The notes under the pieces were generated by a model. It was not told where the DNA came from, searched no databases, and was given only the letters and a program-made list of their open reading frames with translations. Both the position numbers and the translations under genes were made by a program. 13,173 nt of DNA. Source: CAYOVG01 sp964407285. GTDB lineage: Bacteria > Desulfobacterota > Syntrophobacteria > Syntrophobacterales > Syntrophobacteraceae. The DNA lies in contig CAYOVG010000190.1 in NCBI GenBank assembly GCA_964407285.1, forward strand, positions 1 to 13,173. The letters are read 5' to 3'. Below, in pieces: positions 1 to 5,982 of the stretch. Position 1 is the first letter of the stretch. Every line of letters begins with the position of its first letter.

Positions 1-39
1 GGCTGTCGCCATCCACCGGCGCGGAACCGAAGTGCTCAT
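1..39 (-). CDS. 5' end of an unidentified gene (partial)
   Basis: An ATG at 39 is preceded on the minus strand by a very strong purine-rich ribosome binding site (AGGAGGAGGAG, about 43-54) at close spacing, and 13 codons (MSTSVPRRWMATA) stay open to the window edge. It begins 41 bp after the stop of the metallo-hydrolase gene and runs in the same direction, so it is probably the next gene of that operon. The visible residues are basic and then hydrophobic, which would fit the beginning of a membrane or exported protein but is far too little to identify it. The start is supported only by the Shine-Dalgarno sequence and operon spacing. Confidence 0.55.
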   Translation of the reverse strand, partial: MSTSVPRRWMATA

Positions 40-80
40 CGTCTCCTCCTCCTCTCACTCTGTCTGTGGGGTCAATCAGT

Positions 81-716
81 TTAGTCCCGAAAAAAAGGAT
101 TGCTCCTCTTCTCCCTATCCACCGTTGTTGCAGGACCGTGCCCCGGATAGACGACCGTCTTTCCATCCAGCGGAAAAATCATCTCCCGGACGGACCGTAT
201 CAACTGCTCGTAGGAGCCGCCGGGAAAGTCGGTCCGGCCGATCGAGCCTGCAAACAAGGTATCGCCTACAAAAATGCTTTTGGACTCCGGATAGTGGAAG
301 GACACATGGCCCGGCGTATGGCCGGGAGTTTCCAGCACGTTGAACCGGACGGCGCCCGCTTCCAGCACGTCTCCCGCCTTGATCCACCTGTCGACGGCGA
401 GCTTGGAAAGCACGGAAGGCGAGGAAACGACGGCTCCCATCCCGACCATGCGGTCCCGGAGGAGGGGTTCGTCTTTCTGATGCATGAGGATATCCGCTCC
501 CACTTTCTCCTTGAGGCTCCACGCGTCCGTAATGTGGTCGAAATGGCCGTGAGTCAACAGTATGGCGCTCACCGTGAGATCGAGGTCTTTGAGCTTCGCC
601 GCGATCCTGCGGACATCGCCTCCCGGGTCTATGACGAACGCCTTGCGCGTCTCCGGGTCGCCCACGATGTAGCAATTTGTCATCAACATTCCAACTTCGA
701 ACATTTCCACTATCAT
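81..716 (-). CDS. MBL-fold metallo-hydrolase, glyoxalase II-like (YcbL type)
   Basis: A 211-residue metallo-beta-lactamase-fold hydrolase. The dinuclear metal site is complete: THGHFDH at residues 55-61, the third histidine in PGHTPGH (H133), the bridging aspartate in VGDTLF (D152) and the last histidine in YPGHGP (H193). The family hydrolyses thioesters such as S-lactoylglutathione, or related esters; at 211 residues it matches the short YcbL-like group and lacks the C-terminal glutathione-binding extension of classical GloB, so the exact substrate is open. The start at 716 has AAGGAA about 5 bases upstream. It follows the nitroreductase gene by 38 bp and precedes another gene by 41 bp, consistent with an operon. 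No signal peptide is visible, so it should be cytoplasmic. Confidence 0.9.
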   Translation of the reverse strand: MIVEMFEVGMLMTNCYIVGDPETRKAFVIDPGGDVRRIAAKLKDLDLTVSAILLTHGHFDHITDAWSLKEKVGADILMHQKDEPLLRDRMVGMGAVVSSPSVLSKLAVDRWIKAGDVLEAGAVRFNVLETPGHTPGHVSFHYPESKSIFVGDTLFAGSIGRTDFPGGSYEQLIRSVREMIFPLDGKTVVYPGHGPATTVDREKRSNPFFRD

Positions 717-754
717 TGCAGTTCCTTTCTCACACGCCGGGCGAACGTCGGACG

Positions 755-1279
755 TTACTTCTCGAATACGATCAACTCTTCCAGGGGCCGCCTGTGGGAG
801 GTCTGGTTTTGGTGCACGGGGTGCCCCACCGCCACGACGGCCATCAGTTCGAGGCGTTCCGGCAAGCCCAGCAGTTTACGGACTTCTTCCTTGTTCTTCA
901 GGATTTCGCCGATCCAAACGGCGCCCAGGCCGGCGGCATGCACGGCCAGAAGAATATTCTGGACACATGCCCCTATCGCCTGGCAGTCTTTGACATAGTC
1001 GTAAGAAGCATCCTTATCCAGGAAGACGGGAATCAGCACCGGGGCGCTCCTCAGAGTCGCCGCATAGCGCGTCAGTTTCGCAAGCTTCTCTCTCAGGTCC
1101 GCATCCCAAACAACCGAAAACCGCCACGGCTGGTTGTTCAGTCCCGACGGCGCCCAGGAAGCGGCGCGAAGGGCCTCGACAATCACCTTCCGTTCAACGG
1201 AAGCATCTGTAAAATGGCGGACACTGCGTCTTTCAAAAATCGCCGGCAACACCTCGACTCCAGTTTTCTCCGCGGACAT
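755..1279 (-). CDS. Nitroreductase family protein (FMN-dependent)
   Basis: A 174-residue member of the nitroreductase/FMN reductase fold family, which uses flavin mononucleotide and NAD(P)H to reduce nitro groups, quinones or other acceptors. Diagnostic segments are ERRSVRHF (16-23) and WAPSGLNNQPWRF (42-54) near the N-terminus, which hold the FMN, and the helix plus strand AIGACVQNILLAVHAAGLGAVW (starting at 101) ending in the isoalloxazine/phosphate contact region. The frame is open upstream to 1414, but the start at 1279 is chosen because GGAGGAG lies 7 bases before it and homology begins right after it. It is a compact form (usual range about 170-220 residues). First gene of the likely operon with the MBL hydrolase. 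Natural substrate not predictable from sequence. Confidence 0.88.
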   Translation of the reverse strand: MSAEKTGVEVLPAIFERRSVRHFTDASVERKVIVEALRAASWAPSGLNNQPWRFSVVWDADLREKLAKLTRYAATLRSAPVLIPVFLDKDASYDYVKDCQAIGACVQNILLAVHAAGLGAVWIGEILKNKEEVRKLLGLPERLELMAVVAVGHPVHQNQTSHRRPLEELIVFEK

Positions 1280-1836
1280 ACTGCACTCCTCCATGCGTTC
1301 CTTGCTGCAAATTTGCCAGACTACTGCCTCGATACCCGGTTTCCATTTCGCCGCAGTATAGTCGGTTCCCGCTCTTCCGGTCAAGCCGCGGTTGTATGTA
1401 TGATGAAATTGCATAAGATAACATTAGTATACACTGGTTCTCAGGGTAGAATACATTAACGGCCCCATTCATGTCCTATCCGGTTCCTGATTAACTTGAC
1501 GGCAGGATGGATTTACATTGTATTTCTTTGCAATCTCATTGGAAGCAGGAAAAGAGTTGCACGGTAAAATACAGGCATTCCAAACAGCGCTGCAACCGGT
1601 CGTATCGGCAGGTGTTGTACAGCTTCCCTCCATGTCTCAGGAGTCCGCTTTTTCATCGAACGACGTGAGACGCAATCCGATTTCACTGAACACGGCCTTG
1701 TCCCGTTTCATGGGTTTCGTGGTCCGACCCTCCGGGCGAGCGATTCGCCGGTGAGCGGGCGGCGGACCGTGCCTCGGACTTACAGCGACCCATTACCCGG
1801 AATCTTTCCAGCATACTTGCACAGAGGAGTGCTTTG
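1280..1836. other. Intergenic region between divergent genes 755-1279 (-) and 1837-3030 (+)
   Basis: About 557 bp between divergently transcribed genes. It must hold the promoters for both. On the plus strand TTGACG-17-TGTATT is listed separately. For the nitroreductase, a minus-strand TATACT box sits at 1426-1431 but has no convincing -35 element. A 78-codon plus-strand frame (1518-1754) and a 24-codon minus-strand frame around 1640-1715 are open, but neither has a ribosome binding site or a recognisable family, so they were not called. The sequence is patchily AT-richer near 1390-1530 than its surroundings. Confidence 0.5.
1496..1524 (+). promoter_or_regulatory. Candidate sigma70 promoter for the GNAT/FemAB-like gene
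   Basis: TTGACG (1496-1501, 5 of 6 matches to the -35 consensus), a 17-bp spacer, then TGTATT (1519-1524, 4 of 6). Transcription would begin near 1531, giving the gene at 1837 an untranslated leader of about 300 nt, which is unusually long. No competing promoter closer to the gene looks better. Confidence 0.35.
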
Positions 1837-3030
1837 ATGACTCAGATCGAATTCATGCCGGGTCTATCTCAGGTAAGCACGGGAATTTGCGGGGCCCCTG
1901 GAGATGACATTCCTCAATATTGCGACTGGTTTTACATCATGGATGACGCTTGCGCAGGCAAGTACAATCCAATACATATAAGTATGATGGAGGATGGAAA
2001 GACGATTGCGGCGTGCAACTTCTACGTGCAGGTCGATGACCTTCATCACACCCTGGAGGAAAGACTGTTCGGCCGGTTCAAACGTTCCTTGAACGCTCTC
2101 GGACTCACGCTCACTCCCAGTCTTGTCTCATTCTCTCCACTGACCTCCACCTGCGGGCTGGTGTGCTGGGGCAATGCCGGAAAAAGGGAGGATGCAGCCA
2201 GGGCGTTTGCACGGGATGCGCAGGAGCTTGCAAAGCGCGAGAAAGTCAGGGCTACGGCTTTTCTATATCTAAGCGACGAGGATGCCGCTCTTATACAGGG
2301 GCTGAAGAAGGAAGGCTACCAGCAGTGCTTCATGGGATTCAACGCGGTAATCGACATCCCATTCAAGAATTTCGATGAATACCTTACGGCGATCAAGAGC
2401 AAAAGCCACGGCGCCTGGCGGCAGATCAGGAGCGACATGAAGAGGGGAACGAAGGACGGCGTCGTCATACGGCCCGAGGCGGAAATAACGGAAGAACTGA
2501 GTTGCGGGATGAAAATGATGCTCGATAACGTCTTTTCCAAGTACTACAACGGAAAAAAGGCGAACCTGCCGGACCGGTTCTTCAAAGAGATAAAGACGCG
2601 CCTCGGGGAGAGGGCGATAATATTCATTGCCCGAAAGGACGGCGAACCGATCGGTTTTTCCTTCTTCCTGGCCGAAAGGCATAAATGGTACGCCTGCTTC
2701 GTGGGCCATCGGCACGAACTCACCAGGAATAACGGGACCTATTTCAACGTGCTCTATCATATTCCCATTATGGAAGCCATTGGAGCGGGGGTTTCCTCGA
2801 TGAACTACGGGATGGGGGTCGGACTGACCAAGGTGCGCAGGGGCTGCCGCCTCAAACCCCTCTACATGCTTATCAGGGCTCACAGGATTCCGCACAGCCT
2901 CCTGATCCGTTCGATCATGAAAGTGAGAAACTGGACCAACATCAGAAAAGAACGGAAACTCCTCGCCGAAATCTGCAGGGAGCACACGAATCTGACCATC
3001 TCCGAACTGGCTCCGAACGTCCGGTTATGA
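1837..3030 (+). CDS. FemAB/GNAT-like acyltransferase (Acetyltransf_6 type)
   Basis: A 397-residue protein resembling the FemAB-like, GNAT-fold acyltransferases (Pfam Acetyltransf_6 and relatives, often annotated peptidoglycan biosynthesis/recognition protein). The second half carries the best evidence: a basic segment around residues 188-208 (KSKSHGAWRQIRSDMKRGTK) that matches the R-x-I-R linker preceding the GNAT core; the strand pair IIFIARKDGEPIGFSFFL at about 261-278; and the YFNVLYHIPIMEAIGAGV helix followed by NYGMG and TKVRRGCRLKP (about 302-341), the typical end of the acyl-CoA or aminoacyl site. The frame can be read from TTG at 1834, but ATG at 1837 with AGAGGAG 7 bases upstream is preferred. 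No signal peptide or membrane span, so cytosolic. It stands alone on the plus strand. Donor and acceptor cannot be assigned. Confidence 0.75.
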   Translation: MTQIEFMPGLSQVSTGICGAPGDDIPQYCDWFYIMDDACAGKYNPIHISMMEDGKTIAACNFYVQVDDLHHTLEERLFGRFKRSLNALGLTLTPSLVSFSPLTSTCGLVCWGNAGKREDAARAFARDAQELAKREKVRATAFLYLSDEDAALIQGLKKEGYQQCFMGFNAVIDIPFKNFDEYLTAIKSKSHGAWRQIRSDMKRGTKDGVVIRPEAEITEELSCGMKMMLDNVFSKYYNGKKANLPDRFFKEIKTRLGERAIIFIARKDGEPIGFSFFLAERHKWYACFVGHRHELTRNNGTYFNVLYHIPIMEAIGAGVSSMNYGMGVGLTKVRRGCRLKPLYMLIRAHRIPHSLLIRSIMKVRNWTNIRKERKLLAEICREHTNLTISELAPNVRL

Positions 3031-3034
3031 CCGG
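3021..3034. repeat. Small hairpin over the stop codon between convergent genes
   Basis: CCGGT-TATG-ACCGG is a perfect 5-bp stem with a 4-base loop overlapping the TGA stop of the acyltransferase gene, 31 bp before the end of the convergent phosphorylase gene. There is no T tract, so it is not a standard intrinsic terminator in either direction; the two genes have almost no room for another. Confidence 0.35.
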
Positions 3035-3061
3035 GAGAACAGGCCCGCGGCTCCTCGATGC

Positions 3062-3835
3062 TCAGTCGCGCCCGAGACCGTCGCTTTTGCGGTTCGTATC
3101 CAGGGAAGCAAAAGCCCGCAGCACGATTTCGGGCAGCTTTTCCCTGGTCCGTATGAAGGCGGGATCTCTGAAGCCATGCCGCCAGGCGAGGGAGAACAAC
3201 TCATCGGAAACGGTGAGAATCAGGGCAAGCCTTATACCGCGAAAGCGCGCCACCGTCAGGAGCGCCGAGGCTTCCATCTCCACGGCGGCGATTCCCCTTT
3301 TCTGAAAGTCGGTGACTTTGGCCGCCGTCTCGCGATAGGGAGCATCGGTGGTCCACACCTTTGCTTCGTGCACGGTGAGGGCGGCGTCGGCGAGAGCGGA
3401 TTTCAGAGCATTGAACAGATCCATCGAAGGACCGGGTTCAGCGGGCGATATGGGGTAGTGCGCGGATGTGCCTTCCTCCGATAGCGCCCCGGTGGGCAAG
3501 ACGATGTCCCCCGCCCGGATATGGGGTTGGAGGGAGCCGCACCACCCGACGCAAATAACGTCCCTGACCCCCAGCGCTATGAGCTTTTCCAGCACCATCA
3601 CGGCCTGCGGCGCCCCGAGAGCCGGTCCCGCAAGGGTTATGGGAATTCCTTCGTAGCTTCCCGATTTGACTTCCGCAAGAAAAATACTAAGGGAACGTTT
3701 GGCTGAGCAATCGATGCGACGGGCGAACAGGTCCACGTCGCGGGGGGCGAAAACGATCACGCATGAAGACGGCGCCGCTTCCTCGCGTTTTCCACGACGG
3801 GGTTCGATGATAGCCGGGCTGGTATCCATAGGCAT
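3062..3835 (-). CDS. Nucleoside phosphorylase family protein (PNP/UDP type)
   Basis: A 257-residue protein (from ATG at 3835) of the purine/uridine phosphorylase fold, enzymes that cleave nucleosides with phosphate to base and ribose-1-phosphate; related members act as hydrolases. Visible marks are GWCGSLQPHIRAGDIVLPTGAL (97 onward), matching the G-x-x-G phosphate/ribose loop of Udp; SEEGTSAHY; VEMEAS (185-190), the ribose-binding Glu-Met-Glu motif; and TVSDEL (208-213) with the aspartate that usually contacts the base. The C-terminal half is typical, while the first 25 residues are unrelated to the family. The frame extends to 3985, but that extension overlaps a perfect inverted repeat and has an unlikely composition; no clear Shine-Dalgarno precedes 3835 or the in-frame ATG at 3829, so the exact start is uncertain. 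Substrate not assigned. Confidence 0.82.
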   Translation of the reverse strand: MPMDTSPAIIEPRRGKREEAAPSSCVIVFAPRDVDLFARRIDCSAKRSLSIFLAEVKSGSYEGIPITLAGPALGAPQAVMVLEKLIALGVRDVICVGWCGSLQPHIRAGDIVLPTGALSEEGTSAHYPISPAEPGPSMDLFNALKSALADAALTVHEAKVWTTDAPYRETAAKVTDFQKRGIAAVEMEASALLTVARFRGIRLALILTVSDELFSLAWRHGFRDPAFIRTREKLPEIVLRAFASLDTNRKSDGLGRD

Positions 3836-3932
3836 TGAATGAGTAGTATGAGGTAAGAGCGGTCTTTCTTCCCGCCTGGTTGCCGCGCCGGACCCACCGA
3901 GGGCAAAAACCTCTCCGGACCCGGTTCGTGGA

Positions 3933-3965
3933 TCCGGTTCAGGAAACTTGCGAACCTGAACCGGA
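3933..3965. repeat. 11-bp perfect inverted repeat (TCCGGTTCAGG)
   Basis: TCCGGTTCAGG (3933-3943) and its exact complement CCTGAACCGGA (3955-3965) are separated by 11 bases. It lies about 108 bp after the HU stop and about 98 bp before the phosphorylase start, both on the minus strand. As RNA it would form a stable hairpin, but no U tract follows, so it is either a factor-dependent terminator/processing hairpin or an operator. Additional copies of its core CCGGTTC occur at 3921-3927 and, inverted, at 4048-4054. Confidence 0.55.
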
Positions 3966-4072
3966 ATTGTTCCGCAACGCAACATCGTTTTTCCCGGATT
4001 CGAACCGTGTTCCTTTCAAACGCTCATGAGAGGGAATCAGCGGGTCCGAACCGGGCCGCGCAGGCGCCGTTC

Positions 4073-4354
4073 TTACTCGACATCACCGATGGATTCCTTG
4101 AGTTTGCTGCCGGCTTTGAACTTGACGACCTTGGAAGCCTGAATAGTAATGGCTTCGCCCGTCCTGGGATTTCGCCCCTCACGTTGCGCCCTCTCGGCCA
4201 GGCTGAAAGTTCCGAACCCCACCAGGGTAATTTTCTCCCCTTTAGCCAGGGCATCGGATACCGCATCAACAAAGCTGTTCAGCGCCTTTTCCGCTGTAGC
4301 CTTGTTAATGCCAGCATCATCGGCAATCTTCGCAACTAAGTCAGCCTTCGTCAT
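4073..4354 (-). CDS. hup: HU family nucleoid-associated DNA-binding protein
   Basis: A 93-residue HU/IHF-fold protein that binds and bends DNA as a dimer. It begins MTKADLVAKIADDAGINKATAE, the usual dimerisation helices, and carries the family signature GFGTFSLAERAQREGRNPRTGE (46-67), including the intercalating proline at 63 in the beta-arm and the RNPRTGE turn, then the C-terminal helix KVVKFKAGSKLKESI. Length is typical (90-94). The start at 4354 has a perfect AGGAGG 6 bases upstream; an in-frame upstream ATG at 4405 is ignored. It is a single gene with its own strong promoter and an approximately 100-nt leader. HU and IHF subunits are difficult to separate by eye; the sequence looks more HU-like. 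Confidence 0.95.
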   Translation of the reverse strand: MTKADLVAKIADDAGINKATAEKALNSFVDAVSDALAKGEKITLVGFGTFSLAERAQREGRNPRTGEAITIQASKVVKFKAGSKLKESIGDVE

Positions 4355-4443
4355 TTTTGACCTCCTCGATTCAGGTGTACCGTTTTTACTACTAGCCCCA
4401 TCCACCCATCAGATAAGGGGTCAAGGCCCAAATGGCCCTAAAC

Positions 4444-4458
4444 CCGCATTTTCTGCGG
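4444..4458 (-). repeat. Hairpin at the start of the hup leader
   Basis: On the minus strand CCGCA-GAAAA-TGCGG forms a perfect 5-bp stem with a 5-base loop, right at the predicted 5' end of the hup transcript (start expected near 4454). A hairpin at the extreme 5' end can stabilise an mRNA; that role is inference. The predicted transcription start is not exact enough to say whether the whole stem is included. Confidence 0.35.
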
Positions 4459-4460
4459 CA

Positions 4461-4488
4461 ATTATACTTAGCCTTCGATACATGGCAA
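4461..4488 (-). promoter_or_regulatory. Strong sigma70 promoter of hup
   Basis: On the minus strand TTGCCA (4488-4483, 5 of 6 to the -35 consensus) is followed after 16 bp by a perfect TATAAT (4466-4461). Transcription would begin near 4454, leaving a leader of about 100 nt before the hup start at 4354. This strength suits an abundant nucleoid protein. Confidence 0.75.
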
Positions 4489-4555
4489 GAAATAAATGAG
4501 TCGGAGTCACGATGGATAAGATTTTTTTTGTCGCTATCATTAGGAAGAGCCGTCG

Positions 4556-4573
4556 CGTTCGACATAACGAACG
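4556..4573. repeat. 6-bp inverted repeat CGTTCG-N6-CGAACG
   Basis: Perfect hexamer inverted repeat with a 6-base spacer (ACATAA), about 70 bp upstream of the hup -35 box and 240 bp upstream of the DUF4124 -35 candidate. It could be a dimeric-regulator site; short enough to be chance. Confidence 0.3.
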
Positions 4574-4804
4574 GAATAAGGGCGTAAACAGGGCTTGCAG
4601 CCGATTACGGCGTGTCGATCATCATTATAACTAATGTCGGCCTCCTTCGGATTACCTCACCAGGGGTTCGGCATACCCTTTCGTTCTTCCGATCCCGGCA
4701 AAACGGCGGACAGCGGTTGTTCCGTCCTATTACCTGTTATGTATCGGCATACGCATTTTCAAGTCTCATACCGCACAAATTAATCGAACATCGGCTTTTC
4801 CGCT

Positions 4805-4833
4805 TTGTATCGGCGGGCAATTGCGAGTACAAT
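4805..4833 (+). promoter_or_regulatory. Weak candidate promoter for the DUF4124 gene
   Basis: TTGTAT (4805-4810, 3 of 6) and TACAAT (4828-4833, 5 of 6) are 17 bp apart. Transcription would start near 4840, about 60 nt before the gene. The -10 box is good and the -35 box poor. Confidence 0.35.
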
Positions 4834-4902
4834 GCATCAGTTTGTATGACCACGTTCAGCATGGAACGTTCATTCGGAGTTCCGCCGGATTAGAGGGAGA
4901 TT

Positions 4903-5247
4903 ATGAAAATCGTGTTTTGGCTTGGGCTGTCTTCGGTGATTTTCGGGGCGCTCGCGCTGGATGCCCGGTGTGCTCAGATATACAAGTGGGTCGATCGCGA
5001 CGGGGTAATCCATTTTTCCAACAGGCCCGCTGGTGGAGATCTTCCCGCGGGGAAGAAGGCCGGACCGAAGAGCGGCAAGAAGATGGCGCGTGTGGCCGGC
5101 GGCCCCGAGCAGGGCTCCCAAAAGAGCGAAGACAAGGGGACGAACGAGAAGAAGCGGGCGAACCATCAGCCGAAGCTGGATGAAATCCAGCAGTTACAGG
5201 CCGAAATAGAACGGCTGAAGAACGCGCCGGGTGGGGGCGGGAACTGA
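4903..5247 (+). CDS. Small secreted DUF4124 domain protein
   Basis: A 114-residue exported protein. Residues 1-24 form a signal peptide (MKIV, hydrophobic core WLGLSSVIFGALAL, likely cleavage after DARCA). Directly after it comes the DUF4124 signature QIYKWVDRDGVIHFSNRP (25-42), a small beta-structured module common in proteobacterial periplasmic proteins. The middle (45-90) is lysine/glycine rich and probably disordered; the end has a short heptad-like helix, LDEIQQLQAEIERLKNA, that could form a coiled coil. Cysteine 23 precedes the likely cleavage site and does not fit a lipobox well. GAGGGA lies 5 bases before the start. It is a single gene, convergent with the DUF5132-like gene. The function of DUF4124 is not known; a role in the cell envelope is inferred from the signal peptide. 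Confidence 0.88.
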   Translation: MKIVFWLGLSSVIFGALALDARCAQIYKWVDRDGVIHFSNRPAGGDLPAGKKAGPKSGKKMARVAGGPEQGSQKSEDKGTNEKKRANHQPKLDEIQQLQAEIERLKNAPGGGGN

Positions 5248-5381
5248 AGCGGAGTTCCGTGGGGACCCGCAAGCGCGCAGTGATTTGGTTTACAGGAGCG
5301 CACGAAAGCACTCCGGATTCCGTCCCGTAAGGTCCGGTTAGCGCGCATGAGCCGTGGGTTCACCTTCTGTTCGCGGCGACC

Positions 5382-5413
5382 CCGTTCGCCCCTCGATGCC
5401 TCGGGGCGAACGG
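5382..5413. terminator. Long GC-rich hairpin between convergent genes, possible bidirectional terminator
   Basis: CCGTTCGCCCC (5382-5392) and its exact complement GGGGCGAACGG (5403-5413) flank a 10-base loop. The stem would be very stable in RNA from either strand and sits 135 bp after the DUF4124 stop and 154 bp after the DUF5132 stop. No U tract follows on either side, so if it stops transcription it does so with Rho or by acting as a processing/3'-end-stabilising structure. It could also be one copy of a dispersed palindromic repeat. Confidence 0.45.
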
Positions 5414-5450
5414 TACGCCCAAACCCTCGGGCCTGCCGGCAAGTTTCGCC

Positions 5451-5478
5451 GTCGAGACGCAACACGTCGAAACGCAAC
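5451..5478. repeat. Two 13-bp direct repeats, period 15
   Basis: GTCGAGACGCAAC (5451-5463) and GTCGAAACGCAAC (5466-5478) differ at one position and are separated by 2 bases. No gene spans them. A local duplication or paired protein sites are both possible; two copies only. Confidence 0.5.
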
Positions 5479-5566
5479 GGGTGGCGACTGAAAGCCGCTC
5501 CCGCGAAACAAGCCCATCCTGCCGTCGAATTGAACGCGCAATCGCGGTCGTCAGCGCGAAAATCCT

Positions 5567-5818
5567 CTACCCTTCATGGGGCGCGGCGAGTTCGTTCCTG
5601 CTTTCCGCAACGAGATCCGATAAGGTTTCTCTAGCCTCTCCCACCACGGCGCCGCTTTTTTCGTAGACGATCAGGCCGCCCTTGATGGCCGCCTTGGCGA
5701 TGGGGCGAAGAATCGTCCCCAGGGCGGGGAGCACCGTGGGAACAAGCAATATGGCTCCCAAACCGAGAGCGACTCCGGGCCCCAAACTATCCTTCAAAAC
5801 GTCTTCCATCAGTCCCAT
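5567..5818 (-). CDS. Small hydrophobic DUF5132-like protein
   Basis: An 83-residue protein. A hydrophobic, glycine- and proline-containing stretch at 12-36 (LGPGVALGLGAILLVPTVLP) could be a membrane segment or hairpin, followed by RPIAKAAIKGGLIVYEKSG (38-56) and an acidic amphipathic helix EARETLSDLVAESRNEL (61-77). This order (hydrophobic Gly-rich part, RP-x-AK-x-x-IKGG-x-x-x-YEK, acidic tail) matches what I recall of DUF5132, a family with no known function. AGGAG sits 8 bases before the start. It is the third gene behind the ATPase and the MAT-like gene, after a 164-bp gap, so it may be co-transcribed or have its own promoter. A membrane-associated accessory protein for the pump is a reasonable guess and nothing more. 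Confidence 0.75.
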   Translation of the reverse strand: MGLMEDVLKDSLGPGVALGLGAILLVPTVLPALGTILRPIAKAAIKGGLIVYEKSGAVVGEARETLSDLVAESRNELAAPHEG

Positions 5819-5882
5819 GACTATCTCCTGTGTTTCCTATGTGTTTAAAGCCAAATCAAGATCATCTCGCGATCCTGGTGAC

Positions 5883-5899
5883 GGGGAAAGACATTCCCC
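5883..5899. repeat. Hairpin in the gap between MAT-like and DUF5132-like genes
   Basis: GGGGAA-AGACA-TTCCCC on the plus strand is a perfect 6-bp stem with a 5-base loop in the 164-bp gap. Without a T tract it is more likely an RNA processing or stability element within a polycistronic message than an intrinsic terminator. It could uncouple the level of the small gene from the two large ones. Confidence 0.4.
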
Positions 5900-5982
5900 A
5901 CATTCATGCGCATCGATACCGCGCCGCGCCGTCGGACGCATCCGCCGTATCCCGCGCTTTTCGAACAAAGAACAGCGGATCA

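Larger units (their letters stand above)
4355..4902. other. Intergenic region between divergent genes hup (-) and DUF4124 (+)
   Basis: About 548 bp, more AT-rich than the flanking genes. It contains the hup promoter and leader at the left end, a T8 run (4532-4539 area), a 6-bp perfect inverted repeat at 4556-4573 and a weak plus-strand promoter at 4805-4833. A 93-codon plus-strand frame (4612-4893) is open but has no ribosome binding site and no recognisable protein character. An exact minus-strand TATAAT at 4624-4629 lacks a -35 box. A small RNA gene cannot be excluded by eye, but nothing specific supports one. Confidence 0.5.
5248..5566. other. Intergenic region between convergent genes
   Basis: About 319 bp between the ends of the DUF4124 gene (+) and the DUF5132-like gene (-). 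No credible coding sequence was found. It holds an 11-bp perfect inverted repeat at 5382-5413 and a pair of 13-bp near-identical direct repeats at 5451-5478, both listed separately. No T-tract terminator is visible on either strand. Confidence 0.5.

Noticed and set aside
1518..1754. 78-codon plus-strand frame and an opposing short minus-strand frame in the 557-bp intergenic region
   Set aside because: No Shine-Dalgarno sequence, no homology I can recognise, and the short minus-strand frame is only 24 codons. I considered a transposase remnant but saw no inverted repeats or catalytic motifs.
3108..3139. Hairpin-like AAAAGCCCG and CGGGCAGCTTTT segments resembling a terminator
   Set aside because: It lies inside the 3' part of the phosphorylase coding sequence with an interrupted stem; probably coincidental.
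3836..3985. N-terminal extension of the nucleoside phosphorylase to ATG 3985
   Set aside because: It would add 50 residues without family similarity and run through the 11-bp inverted repeat; the family begins shortly after 3835.
3985..4070. GGTTCGAATCC-like TpsiC-loop sequence on the minus strand, suggesting a tRNA
   Set aside because: The putative T stem has a mismatch and no complementary 7-bp acceptor arm, D arm or anticodon arm can be placed upstream at tRNA distances.
4624..4629. Exact minus-strand TATAAT that might be a second hup promoter
   Set aside because: No -35 element at 15-19 bp, and the promoter at 4461-4488 is fully sufficient.
4612..4893. 93-codon plus-strand frame upstream of the DUF4124 gene
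   Set aside because: No ribosome binding site, unbalanced composition, and it occupies the region that should hold the DUF4124 promoter.
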